Assembly: GCA_027382625.1 (NCBI GenBank)
Contig: JAJKFJ010022889.1
Coordinates: 1 to 64,000, forward strand
Direction: 5' to 3'
Source: Tetmemena sp. SeJ-2015
Taxonomy: Eukaryota; Ciliophora; Spirotrichea; Sporadotrichida; Oxytrichidae
DNA: 64,000 nucleotides
The translations under genes were made by a program, and so were the position numbers. Shown here in pieces: positions 1 through 12,507 of this stretch (its first letter is position 1; each line of letters starts with the position of its first letter). The notes below the pieces were generated by a model. That model saw only the letters and a list, made by a program, of their open reading frames with translations. It was not told where the DNA came from and did not search any database.

Positions 1-82
1 AATGAAATAAAATTAATTATAAGATAAAAATTACATCTTCTAGATTTCCCATTTCAGCCAACTCCATTATCAATACTATTTC

Positions 83-948
83 TCCAGACTAGATTAAATT
101 TTACTACTAATTTTATAAATTTAGAATTAATTTGAAATTCATAAATAAAATAATATATGATTTGGGTGTGTTAATTGGTCCCGCCTGAATTTAAGATTTA
201 ATAGTTTTAAATTGGTCTATTAAAGAGTTTAAAATTAAATAAAAATCCATAAACTTTCACTTACAGGTTTTTTTTAAATGAAAATGAAAGGTCAATCATC
301 TCCATTAATTAAATTGAATCACACTACATGTATATGACTATTCACAAATTTCTTAGCATTCATGCTCACTTCAGCTGTCCTCTGTGAATTAGTTGGCTTA
401 GACCAGATGCTCCCTTGGAGGAGATCCAAAAAAACATGTGGCTCGTAAATTGTGTGATTGTGTGAACTAGTTTCTACTGTTAGGGTAGTTAGATAGCTGA
501 AAATCAAGCAGAGTAACGAAGGGGGTAGAAATATGGAGGAGTATAGTAATGACTTTGATATTACAGGTGGAGGAGGTTCTTATGTTTGTTTGGATCTCCT
601 CCAAGGGAGCATCTGGTCTAAGCCAACTAATTCACAGAGGACAGCTGAAGTGAGCATGAATGCGAAGAAATATTTTGTGAATAGTCATAGACATGTAGTG
701 TAATTAAATTTAATTAATACAGATGATTGATTTTTCATTTTCACTTAAAAATAAACCCTGTAAGTGAAAATTTATGGATTTTTATTTAAATTTAAACTCT
801 CTAATACTCCAATTTCAAACTATTATATACTAAATTCAGCGGGATTAATTAACACACCCAAATTAAATATTATTTTATTTATCAATTTTCAAATTAATTC
901 TAAATTTATAATACAAATTGTTTATAGATTAAAACTTTATTAGACTTG
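83..948. repeat. Large imperfect inverted repeat (foldback), arms about 83-437 and 582-948
   Basis: The left arm (about 83-437) is the reverse complement of the right arm (about 582-948), with scattered substitutions and small indels, around a spacer of about 144 bp. The best conserved block is at 360-430 against 590-660. Both arms, read away from the spacer, encode the same peptide segment, including LLQGSIWSKPTNSQRTAEVS. The right-arm reading starts at an ATG at 533 inside the spacer. No transposase is visible. It may be a foldback mobile element or an inverted duplication of a gene's first exon; the sequence alone does not decide. Confidence 0.8.
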
Positions 949-1555
949 ATGATTAATAAATAATATGCAAAGATGGAATGTTTAAAATTTGTTTCAGATA
1001 AATTTATTATCTTCATATTCTTTAATACTAAATAAAATATTAATTAGAAGGATTTTATTTTTACCATAATTTATCACAACAGAAAGATATGAAACTTTTC
1101 ATGAATATATATATTTATCTCGCTCAAAGAAATAAAAGCTCTCAAAATTAAATGATTATTTAAGGATTTGATAGAATCATTTAGGTTATGATTTTCAAAA
1201 TCCAAAATAATTTTTAAGCCCTGAGAATTCTTTTTACATTTATAATATTTATATAGGTCCTGCGAACATCAAATAGAGACAATATATTTTCATGAGCCGC
1301 CATACGAGTGTAAAGTTTAAGTGACCGAATCTATATTGATTCATTTTTAATAACTTTTGCTGCAAACTTTTGCCCATTTTAGTCTGCGCAACTAAACACC
1401 CTTGCAAACGCTTCCTTCCCAAGAAATTTTTATATTTAATATTTGAGTTCGAATCATGATTAATACAATAAAAATTGTTACAAACTCTATTAAAATTTAT
1501 TATAAACTCTAACTGTGATTATTTTAGTATTATTTCTATATATTATTGACTACAA

Positions 1556-2657
1556 AATAAAAGTTTAAGATACGAGACTGTTGACTGCAGGTTGCTGAGA
1601 TTGCTGAGGTTTCATGATGTAGTTGTCTAGATACGTGGCAGTTGACTTTTCTGGTTTGAAATCTCAGAGATCGATATTAAGCTATAGTTTAATTAATTAA
1701 AACCTAGAGGAAGTGATAATTCCATAGCGTGCACATTTGCATTTTACTATTAAACAAGTGAGTAAGAGTCAACGAGAAACTGAGGATGGAGAAAATATAT
1801 TGCATCTATTAAAGTGTAGAAAAATTTTCAATCATAAAATAGTGCGCCAAAAATGAAGGATTTAATTTGAAAATTATTGGGAAAAAGGTATAGCAACTGC
1901 GCAAGCATGTCTTGACAACTTTTTCGAAGTGAAATCAGCGTCCTTACAACTCACTACACCTACGGGAATTGTTTCAGTAAAATCATCACCTTGCTTATTG
2001 GCATCGTGATCCATTTGAAATTATTCGGTTAACTTTATCTCGAAGTAATAGCAAACGAATCAACGCTGATTGAAATATCTTCATAACCGATTAAATCCTT
2101 CTGGTCATTTCTACAATACTTTAGCTATGGACGACCCTTTGATAAAATCATACATTTTTCCAAGGAAGCCAGTTTAGAGATTACAAAGGTGGAATTAGCC
2201 TGCATACCTTGATCAATATGCTTTAGTTTAACATATAGAGCATATCATATGCCTTCGAAATTCTTCTGCTAAAGAAAAAGATAATGGTTACAACTTCATT
2301 TTGAACCTTATTGCAAACACAACTCATTTATACTCTTGTAAATCAATTATTTTTCTTTTATTTGTTCTTCCACTATTTTATTATTGGAACATTTTCTACA
2401 CTATATTGGATGCTATCAATATTCTTCATCTTCAGTTTCTCGTTAATTTCTTCTCTCGTTAGAATAGTAAAATGCAAATGTGCACGCTATGGAATTATCA
2501 CTTCCTCTAGGTTTTAATTAATTAAACTATAGCATAATATCGTTCTCTGAGATTTCAAACCAGAAAAATTAACTGCCACGTATCTAGCTAACTCCATCAG
2601 GAAACTCGACTGCTCTCAAGCAACCGCCATTCAACAGTCTCTTATCTTAAACTTTTA
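1556..2657. mobile_element. Element with long terminal inverted repeats (about 1556-1844 and 2371-2657)
   Basis: The outer 200 bp of the two arms match well as reverse complements (for example gtgcacatttgcattttac near 1730 region against its complement near 2470), and a weaker match extends inward to about 1844 and 2371. The 525 bp interior holds short minus-strand open stretches with TAA/TAG read as Gln, none of which I recognise. There are no C4A4 repeats at the tips, so this is not an obvious telomere-bearing (TBE) transposon. A MITE-like or decayed DNA transposon is the simplest reading. Whether an 8 bp or shorter target duplication flanks it is not clear. Confidence 0.6.
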
Positions 2658-4019
2658 TTATAAACTCAATAATACTACAATATTTTTTTCTCCATAATAA
2701 CTAATCAAAATATTTAATCTATTTATTAAAAAATTTCGAATATGCGAAATATAGTTAGATCTAATTCCTATTAATCATCATCATTTTCGCTATTATCCTT
2801 GATTTCAGAATGTTAAGTCTTAGATTACTTAATCTCAGTCCTAGCCATATGCATATTTTATTTATCTTTTTCTTTTTAAATTAGGGACAGATTCTCAATT
2901 ATATTATTTATTTGATCTTTCGAGATTTTTGTCTCTATTTTGGATGATTGAAAAGACTTCTTCTAAGTTTACTGTTATCTATTTCCCATTTTTTAGATGA
3001 AAAAAGGATTTATATATTAAATAATGATAAATTTTTTCCAATTTCGGAGAATATATCTTTCGTAAATTAAAATAATTATACAAGAATTGAATCGAGATTA
3101 AATATTCTGTGAAAAATAAAGAAATTCAAAAATAAAATTTTTCCAGCTATAATGAACCTTAACCATAAAAAAGTTTAATCTAACTGTTTATTTAAAAGAG
3201 ATATCTACTTTATCAAATTAAGACTTTAGAAATCTTTAAATTTAAATTATTTCAATAATTAAATTTACTAGAACTTATTAATTTTATAATATTTACGAGG
3301 GAGAATAATAATTAAATTCAAAAGAAATGTAGAGTAAAATAAGGAAGTTTCTTAAAATTCTCACTAAATAAATTTTTTAGTTTGTTCAGAATAAATTTAA
3401 TCATCTGTTCTTCTAGATTTTCAATGATAGTCTTCATACCTTATATATAAGGGATTTGTCATTTTAATTAATTAGGAATTAAGAGAACCCCTAATAGGGC
3501 ATATAATAACTTAATCGATTTAAAGTTAATTCACAAACGTAACTCCTTGATCAGTTGTGCCACGTCACGTGAAAGCCCAAACATTGTCATTTTAAAATAA
3601 TAAATTATATTATTTTCTTGAGTTTTATCTTCCTTTTAATTTGCAAGATATTTATTTAAGATACTTATAAATTTTTAAAAAGGTAAAAAGCATAAAACAT
3701 TAAGATTTCGTACAACCTATTATTTGCCAAAAATTATATTTTCTTGTTATATTTCTATGCAATTGTGGTTATATGAATTTATTCATAAAGTGAATAGTGA
3801 AACTAAATTCCTATTTTGCTATATTAATGGTTTCAAGAGTTCTATCTTGCTACGATTTAATTTCTGCTGGTTAGTTAAGTCTCTCTCAAGCTCACTGTTG
3901 TGCCCATACTTCTGCCTTGAACTCTTCTGTCATCATATTCAGCTATTGCATTAGACTATAGATGTTTATCTCTCACACTAAATGACTCCTCGTAATCGGT
4001 ATCTTTCATCTCATTTTAA
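2658..4019. other. AT-rich stretch with no gene seen
   Basis: I see no supported coding region, RNA gene or repeat here. The short open frames have no recognisable motif and the base composition is strongly A+T, like the 949-1555 stretch between the two inverted repeats. Confidence 0.6.
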
Positions 4020-7000
4020 AACCCTTTTTAAAAACCCCCAAAACCCCAAAAATAGGGATAAAAAAAGTGAAAAAAAGTTTTTGTATAAAATTTTTTAAAT
4101 TAAAAAATTTAAAAATATGCAAAATTTTAAACCCCAAAACGGGGAAAATCTAAAGTTTTTCTGGGAAAGGGTTTAAACCTTTGGGACGCCCTGTCTAAAA
4201 AATTTCTCTAAAATTTTTTTTTCCCCTTTAAAAGTGCTTTCCTCTATTTCAGATAATTTGGTGTTAGGTTTCATAGGTTGCTTGATTATTACTTTGTTTA
4301 CTAACTTTTTAAAATTTTTCTAAAATACCTTGTCTATCAAAAAATGCCCTTGTTAAAAATTATTTGCATCATCTTCACTTTCAACTGGGAGTTTTTCCTC
4401 TTTTCATTTTGCATTCAAGTATGATTGCAACTATAGAAAAAAATGTCCCACTGCACTGAACCTTTTACCCAAGTCTGTCTTAGGGGAAAGTACCCTTAAA
4501 TTTCCCTTGGGGCCCCGAGTTTCCCTCAAGTTTTCTTTCTTAAAAACTCTGTTGAAGTTTTAATAAACCAGTTGTTTCTGACTTTTTCAAAGTTTATCAT
4601 GATTTTTCCGGGTTTTAAGATCTCTGTGCAGGGAATCCCAACTCATGAAATCCATCATCCTCAAAACGAGGTCAGTGAGAAAAAGCAGTAAGCAAATATT
4701 TGTTGGGGGCCTCGTGGGGAAAAAATTCTTTTTAGTGTGATTCCATTTAGGAAGGCGAAGGGCAAATGAAATTTCTTTGATCGATGGAACCCCAAACCCA
4801 AAAATGAAAAAGGTTCTTAAAAGTTTTTGTCCCTCGTTTCTCTCAACACTGCAGTTCTTTCCCGCGAACTCAAGACCCCCTCTTTTCCCTTTTCTTTACA
4901 AGGTATTCGAAGGGGAAGATTTTTAAAGCATATCTTTTTGTTTTAAATTGGTTCTCTTCGCTTCCCCATCAGCAAGGTGGGGGAAATTTTGAACACACTC
5001 CCCCAAAAATTTTAAAAACTCTCAAGCGGGGAGTCTTGTTTTTGAGCTGGGCTAAAATTTTAAACTGAAAACCTTTACACAAAGGGCCCTTTGATTCATA
5101 AACCCTAAATTTCTTCCTTTCTTCTCCTCTTGTTTCCCCTTTTTAGTTAAACCCTTTGCCAAGGTATCGTGCTTGCCTCTTAGCGGGCACCATCTTTAAA
5201 TTTCTTTATCCTCAATTACAACCGCCGTTTTCCCTTTTTCCATGTGTTTCTTGGGGGAAAAGCAGAGGAGAAAATGTCTGCTCAAAAGTTGAGCAAGGAT
5301 AGCGCCCGTCCACTTTCAAATGCTTCATATAGTTTTTAGGTTTGTCTGAGTGGCCCTTCCCTTTTGATGTGCCGCTTAAAGGCTCTGGGGAAAATTCGAA
5401 TTTGTCTTGACTTACTCCCCATTCAAAAAGTTTCTTCCCCTCATTGATCTCGGGAAAGCAGCAAAAGAGGAGCATGGGTTGCGATATTTTTAAACGCCCA
5501 CCGATTTTCCAACCCCTTGGCTTGAAAATTTTAAAGCACAGGATCTCTTGCTCGAGCCAAGTTCAGGGGCTCTCCCTTGCACTTAGTGCCACAGCATCTT
5601 GTTTGGTTGCTGTTTTGAACCCTTAGTTTAGCTTGTGTTTGCTAATTGTACTTGTCCTTAGCCTTTGGTTGGTTTTCCATCTTAAATTCAAATTTTTTAA
5701 AATTTTGAAGAGCCCCCCACTTATTTTTATGTATGCTGTTGCCCCAGGTGCAGAGCCCCTCACGAGAAAAATAGATGCAAAAAATGTCATTAAAAAAAAT
5801 TTTTTCATTTTCTTTTTAATTTTTTTAGATTAAATTTTTATTTTATTCTGCCCCCATTTTGCTACAAAATTTAAATTCAAAACGCAGTTAGTAGTGTCAA
5901 TTCAGTTTGGCAAACCATTGGTTAAAGTAATGTCGACGTTTAGAAAAGGCTTAAAAAAATAGTGTACTAATTTTATTGCAAAAGCCGATTTTTTCTGCCA
6001 CTAAAATTGTTGGGAGCAAATTTTGTATTGCTACTAAATTTTTAAATTTTTTAAAATATTTAATTTGTATTAATTTAATGGAGCCGCCAAATAATAAAAA
6101 AGGGGCTCCATCTTACAACTTTCACCTATTCGCTTAGTTCCTAGCTCTATCTTTTTCACTTGTTACCTATAGGATTTAAATATTAAATAAATAAGACCCT
6201 TTTGCTTCTTTTGGATTTGATCAAAAAAAATAACTTTGAATTTTCAAATAGAAAAACCCAACTCGAGCAAAGGGTGGGGGAAAACTTGAATTTTTAAGGA
6301 TTAAAAAGTGGAAGCCCCAAAAAGGGGTTTGGCCCAACCCGGTTCCCCCAAGCAAGGGAAAACCTCTACAGGTTCCTCACTTAGCAAAGGGAAAAAACTT
6401 TTCATATGGAAAATAAAAAATAATCTTGTTGTTTTTTTTCCTTCCGGGCAATGTATGGAAAAAAGATCTCGTTTTTCCCCAAAAAAAATTTCCCCTTTTG
6501 TGAGAAGAAAGCTTAAAACCCAAACGATGTCAACATGATGGAGGAAACCCAAAAATATTCCCAGATTCAGTCACTTAAAAATGTATGCGATTCGATGGGA
6601 GATCCGGGGGTTGCTCTTTCCTTCCTTTAAAAAGGAAAAAACTCTTTAAAAAAGTTCCAGAACGGGAAAGGGTTTTTTCTTTGGCGTCCTTTTCTAATGT
6701 ACGTGGAGAGTAAAATCAAAGAGATCATTGAAGATGGGAACAGGGGAGATTCTAAAGAGGGGAAAAGACCCCAAAAAAAGCAAGGAAAAGTTATCAGCGA
6801 CGAAAGGTTTGAGGGAGTTCAGGGAAATTTTTTTCCCTTTCTTCTCTAATAAGTTTAGAAATTTAAAATGGTTTTGAGAAAATGGCATGGCCATCTCTTA
6901 ATGAAGGAGAGAGCAAAGGTATTAGAGCACGGAAGCAAAATTTCAAGCATCGAGGTGAGCAAACGTCTATTTACTATAAAATTAGGGCGACGAGATGCAC

Positions 7001-8560
7001 ATAGATGGGGGAGCAGGTTCGAAGTGAGGAAAACTAGGTCCCTCTGGCCCAAAAAGAAGAGAGAAAGGAAACCCCTTAAGAAACCCTTCTTCCCGATAAG
7101 CAAAAATGACTTAAGTCATTTTAAATTAAGCTTAAATACTTTTCCTAAATATTAAATCTACCTTTTTCTCGCACATTAAAATTTTTTCTCTTTCTTCCAC
7201 TCTCTTACAACTACTCCCTTTTTTAAATCCTCGTATCGATAGTTAATCCTGGATCAAGTGAAGAGCGCAGCTTTTATAGTGTCCTTAACTTAAATTGTAA
7301 AACTCAATGCCGTTTTGAACTCTGGCGAGTATGGAAATTAAAAAAAAGGAGTGTGTTCAACTCACGGGTTTCCTTCCCTTCCCTTTGGGTTTCCCTTTTT
7401 CTTTTTGTAGCTGAAGGGGGTTTTAAAAGGGAGAACGATTTTCACCCTCTGTTTCTTCTCCCCCGATTTTTAAGGAAAGCAACATTTTCTTTCCTCGCTT
7501 TATAGGGGCGAGGAAAGAAAGGGCATAAACTTTTAAGGGCCCGAGTCCTTTGCTGATTCCCGCAAGTAAAGCACTTGTAAGTTATATTTTCTTTTTTTCG
7601 AAACTTCTAAAGTTATCGTGCTTCTTGTTTCCAAAATCTTCTTTTTTTTAAGGTTTTTGTTTTGTGAACCAGCTTGTCAGCACATAAAAAACTTCACGCT
7701 TCCCTCTCACACCCCGAGCAGCTGTCGTAAAAATTTTTCAAATTTTATAATTAAAAAGGCTTAGTGGAAATCCCAAACGCGCTTCACTCGTTCACATTTT
7801 GTACGTTATGCCATTTCAAAAGGTAGATGTTTGCTACATTTCGGAGAAATCTTTTAGATAAGGAAACTATCTTTTGGAAAATCTTCGGCGCACTCCCCAA
7901 ACTTAAATCGCTTGTTGGGGGAAGAGTTTTTGGGGTCAATCAAATAATTGAGTGCACATCTTTTAAACTTAGAAGTGCGATGAGGGAAAAGCTGCAAATC
8001 CTAACTTTCCATCTCAAAGGCCCAAATTTCAAATGCGAGAGTTAGTGGGGCGCTGGCACTCCCCAAAATTTTTGCGATGGGGGTTTTATGTTTTAGCTGG
8101 CTTTTTAAATAAATGAAGGGTTACATCCATACCCTTTGAGTCAAAATGAAATGGATTTGGATTTGGTTATGTTTGTTATTTCTGAGTAATTTTTGCGGTT
8201 TTTACTCGCATTTTATTATAAGTATTTTAAAAAAAAATTATAACCCAATTATTTTCCACTTTCTTATCATATTAAAGGGGTTTTTTATTGCGGGGCATTC
8301 TTTTTAATTTAATTTTTTGGGTTGTTTTGTCAAAGGGAAGTCTTGGGAGTCTACTTCTATAAATTTGTGAAGCTTTCCTTTGTTTGGGCACTTCAACTTC
8401 CCGATCTTTGCTATTGTCTTTTGGTTTCATATTCTTCTTTTTTGATTTAAGGCCCTAGCTTCTCCTCCTTAGTTAATTTTAATAGGGCCCCGTTTTCTGT
8501 TTAGATTAAAAAAAAATAGAATAGGGAAATTACCCTTTTAAATAGGCATAGCCCCTAGTC
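4020..8560. other. 4.5 kb block of anomalous composition, no supported gene
   Basis: Compared with both flanks this block is richer in G+C and packed with short homopolymer runs (aaaa, tttt, gggg, cccc). It begins with a telomere-like motif of the form C5A4C4A5 at about 4033-4051, and taaaccccaaaacgggg follows at about 4130. Several open frames of 60-95 codons exist on both strands, but none shows a domain I recognise, and the run-rich sequence makes frames untrustworthy. Options are germline-limited repeat or transposon DNA, or a poorly polished part of the assembly. A 4.1-4.5 kb length and a telomeric repeat at one edge recall TBE elements, but I found no matching right end and no transposase. 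Confidence 0.5.
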
Positions 8561-8615
8561 TTGCCCTTTCATTCTTCTTTTCTCTCTCTTTTGATTTTTA
8601 AACCCATGACATTTA

Positions 8616-9536
8616 TCAGCAATAAAATTTTCTGCTTAATTATTCCCCTTTTCCCATATTTTTTTAATCTGACTTCAAGCTATCCCCTTTCTTTTCATTT
8701 TGCCCGATTAACTTGCTTCCCAAATTTCCAAATTTTCTTCTGCTTATTTGTTTTTTTATATTTTCAAGGTTTCCTTTTTTCTACTTAAGTCTTTTTCTCC
8801 CTAAAATGCTAAAAATTTTGGCACAAAACCACTTCATATAGTTTAATTTGCTCTCAAAGTTAATGTTACTCATGAGGGTGTCACACACATCGCATACCCT
8901 ATACTTCTTCTTGTCTACTTTAGAGAGTCTTCTTTTTTGTTGAGAGCACTGCCCGCAAACAGTGGATCCGCATTTCCTACAGTGATGTCTCTTGTGAAAC
9001 TACCCTTGGCCTGTTAAAGCCCCTGCAAGTGCAGTTTTACCGAGTGATTTCTCACAGAGTTTGCATGTATCTGAGTTTTACTTTTTGACTCTTTTGGCAT
9101 CAAAGAGATCAGGAAGCATATCCTCCTCGTCCTCTGGGAAAATGCAGAGTACATCCTCATTATCTAGAATGTTAGGATCCCATCTGTCTCCCCCACCACC
9201 TTCCTCCTCATTATCCTATTCCTCGCTCTCATCATCTTCATATTCATCCTGTTCAAATCTTGAGTTAGATTGATAGGGATAACTCTTTGTTAGGTTTCCA
9301 TTTTCGGTCTCTCTTAATTAAGAGTTGTTTTGCAAAGCAGGAGGAAGGTTATAGGGCTCTGAGTTTCTAAAGTTAAAGATGTAAATATAAATCACTTAAA
9401 TAAAGTTTGATTGGGTAGAGGGAGTCTTTATTCTCTAATTCTCGTCCTTTGATTGATTAACTCCACTAGCATTCGAATTAGAATGAGCGTCTGAAGTACG
9501 AATTGCTCTTGAAGTCGTGGTGGTTTGAGCCTGCAT
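8616..9536 (-). CDS. FYVE zinc-finger protein
   Basis: A single minus-strand frame runs from ATG at 9536 to TGA at 8616, with TAA/TAG as Gln. The N-terminal half is Ser/Thr/Asn-rich, then strongly acidic (around 9150-9260). Next comes a FYVE-type zinc finger (about 8840-9080): CKLC, then the core FHKRHHCRKCGSTVCGQCS and a closing CDVC, giving the eight zinc ligands in the usual spacing. The basic RHHCRKCG patch is the known phosphatidylinositol 3-phosphate contact of the family, so an endosomal membrane role is inferred. The leading WxxD part of classical FYVE domains is not evident. The last 60 or so codons, beyond about 8800, are low complexity and run into the anomalous block, so the true 3' end may lie near 8800. 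Confidence 0.75.
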
Positions 9537-9753
9537 TTGTAAAATGTCTTTAAAATGGATCCAATCTCTAACTCAAATTATTATTGATAATTAATTAATC
9601 CATTTATTTATCAAAATATGCAAGATAAAATTGACAGAGAAATCTTAAAATTATGAAAAAGATCTTAATTCAGCCTGAAGGAATCCTTAACATTAATTAA
9701 AAAGCTCCTATTATAAATCTTAAAATCTTTAAAATCAAGGAGAGATTTGTTCA

Positions 9754-10748
9754 ATGTCGGTCGGCTAAAAAGCTAAGATGATTATTTGGGGAGACTGGGT
9801 CTCTCAGCCCTTCCGAGCTGTTGTGAGCTTTTCCATGCTTAATAAGATTCCTCACGAGTTGAGAGTGATGCGACTGAATAAAGGGGAGAACTTCACCAAC
9901 CAAGAATTTAAGAAGATTGCGCCCATGCAGATGGTTCCAGTCATTCAAGATGGAGATCTCGAAATTAATTATGAATTGCTTTAGACTTCAGTTTGTTTGA
10001 GTCTAACGCTATCCTTAAGTATTTGAAGAGCTCTAACAACTGCCCAGACCACTGGTACCCAGAGAAAGATGTCAAGTAAAGAGCAAAAGTTGATGAGTAC
10101 CTGGACTGGCATCATTCAACTATTGAATCAATAATTAATTGATACAATATTCAGGTTTGAGATCTCCTGCTGTGAAATATCTTCATCTCAGATTCATGGA
10201 GGAGTCAACTAAGCAATCCCTAGAGCAAGCACATGCTAATTTCAAGAGATCATTACAATTATACACTTTTAAATTGATTGATCTCTGAGAGACATAGAAA
10301 AGTATTGGCTAGCCGATACTAAAAAGGCGTACTTAAACTTCGAAAATTAATTGACTTAATGCTTATATCATTTATTGGATTATTTGGAGACTAGCTCACG
10401 ATCGCAGATATGAATGCTTCACAAGAGTTAGCACAGTTTCTTTCAACTAGTGAAGACTTCTATTAAGAGTTTCCCAAGGTCAAGGCTTATCTTAGCCGCA
10501 TGATGGCTATTCCCGAAGTAGACCACACTCATGCACAAATCAGAGATATTCAAAAGAGAGGCTACCAAAAGGCTGATGTTAACAGACTCTAAAGGATATT
10601 CATTTATTCTTATAAAGGTGGGAGAAGGAATTTGAATCATAAAATTAGTTATAATTTTTAAGGAAGCCAAGAATTTATGAAGATAAAGACTTTATTAGAC
10701 TTGTTCTTGCTTCACCCTTAATTTCTCTTAAAAGACTCTATAGACTGA
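9754..10748 (+). CDS. Theta-like glutathione S-transferase, interrupted by four IESs
   Basis: Reading starts at ATG 9754 or, in the same frame, ATG 9778. The N-terminal thioredoxin-fold part shows SQPFRAV and KIAPMQMVPVI. The glutathione-contact segment ESNAILKYL and the C-terminal helical motif LTIADM follow in correct order. The raw frame breaks four times. Removing the segments 9957-9985, 10119-10153, 10252-10283 and 10336-10382 restores continuous GST sequence, for example DGDFSLFESNAILKYL and HHSGLRSPAVKYL. The restored protein is about 225-260 residues, normal for the family. The enzyme would conjugate glutathione to electrophiles in the cytosol. The end after about 10590 (RLQRIF) is uncertain; another IES may precede the real stop, and the TGA at 10746-10748 is the first in frame. 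Confidence 0.85.
9957..9985. other. IES in GST gene, 29 bp, pointer AGA
   Basis: AGA at 9954-9956 repeats at 9983-9985. Excision joins codons to give DGDFSLFESNAIL, the conserved GST segment; without it the frame runs to a premature TGA. Confidence 0.8.
10119..10153. other. IES in GST gene, 35 bp, pointer ATTCA
   Basis: ATTCA at 10114-10118 repeats at 10149-10153. Excision gives DWHHSGLRSPAV in one frame. Confidence 0.88.
10252..10283. other. IES in GST gene, 32 bp, pointer GATC
   Basis: GATC at 10248-10251 repeats at 10280-10283. Excision gives FKRSLRDIEKYW in one frame. Confidence 0.88.
10336..10382. other. IES in GST gene, 47 bp, pointer TTA
   Basis: TTA at 10333-10335 repeats at 10380-10382. 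Excision gives KKAYLFGDQLTIADM in one frame. The pointer is short, so the exact boundaries are less sure than for the other three. Confidence 0.7.
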
Positions 10749-11581
10749 GTTTCTAACCAAAGTTTTGATTTAATCTGTCCCTAAAATGGAAAAGACGATT
10801 CTCATTGAGATAATTTCATGCTCTAATAGAGGAAATATAATTAAAATAATGGCTTAGAAGTGAAAAGATCTTGCTTGCTCTTCCAAGTAGATCTTCGCTT
10901 TTTGATACCCGACACACTCGACAGGGACTTTTTTAGCATCTTATCAAACTGCTACATCAAGCAGTCATCCTAAACTATGATTAGTTCTCCAAAACAAATG
11001 AAAAGCTGTGATTAGATGTTCTAATTAGAACTAATGCATGAATTTAATTAGATCTAATTAAGTTTGATTATAATATAAAATAACAATTCAACACTAAATC
11101 CATGGATTCCACCGTGTTTTCACTATCAACTTTTCCATTGTGACTTCTTCAATGAAGCACTTTTATTTTTTTCTTAAGCCGATAAAATGGTGGTTCAGAT
11201 TTACAAAAGACTGAAGAAAACCTAAAAGTTTGAGATGTACCTCAAATGTAAACTTTGAGGTTGATTCCCTGGGCATTTTGAGACGCGCTTCAATCATATT
11301 ATAGCCAAAACTTATAAGAATATGCCTAGAGTTGCAGCTTTTTCATACACTTAGCCTATGAAATTCAAGGCTAATTTTAATCACATTATACAACCTATTA
11401 TCATTTTACCATTTGAAGGAAGAGAAGAAAGTTTTGAAGAATCCAAAGGGGTGTGTGAGATATGGGTGTTTAGAGGAAAGCAGCCAATGAGGTTTGAGAT
11501 AGAGGGCGAGAGGGTGAATAAATTAGGAGGCTGCTTATAATTCTAAGTTTGAATAAACAACAACAACAACTACATAATAAA
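10749..11581. other. Intergenic region upstream of H3, possible small genes
   Basis: No gene is firmly supported. On the minus strand around 10,870-10,990 a short frame reads MLKKSLSSVSGIKKRRSTWK, basic and coding-like but unrecognised. On the plus strand 11,310-11,550 holds an open frame that ends just before H3 with no domain I know. The last part should contain the H3 promoter and leader; caacaacaacaac directly precedes the start codon. Confidence 0.35.
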
Positions 11582-12039
<458 letters not shown>

Positions 12040-12507
12040 AGAAGGATCATCATCCCGAAACACATCCTGTGCAATCAACACCACAAATATATTGTCTCTT
12101 TAAATGCTGCACTCTCATTTACTATGAATGCTCTTACGAGCATGTATATTAATTCTCTAAAATTAAAAACAATTACTCTCCACTCTATCCCTTCGCATCC
12201 TTACTTGTCTAGTCTAATACTCGTTCACTCCACTTAATGCAGTTAGTGTTTAATAATTATATCTTTGTCTGGAGTGGGAGGTGAAAGAGTGGGTAATTTA
12301 AGCTTGAAGCGCCATTATCATTTAAATAGAGCGCCTTTTGTAGCCACTCAGAACCCTCCACTCTCATTATAATCGATATCTTCCTCTCATTTTGCCTCTC
12401 TCACAGCTAGATTCCTCCCTAAACTCTCTATTTATATTGGAAAATTTAAATTTCAAAAGCAGACCACTAACAAAATAGAGGAAAAAGCACAAGAGAAAAC
12501 AAATAAA
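12040..12507. other. Intergenic region between H3 and a convergent gene
   Basis: Nothing beyond A+T-rich spacer is seen. H3 and the minus-strand gene that ends at 12508 converge here. Confidence 0.5.

Noticed and set aside
4020..8560. Annotating individual genes (for example the 5212-5475 minus-strand frame)
   Set aside because: Frames are short, on both strands, without a known motif, and the run-rich sequence is suspect.
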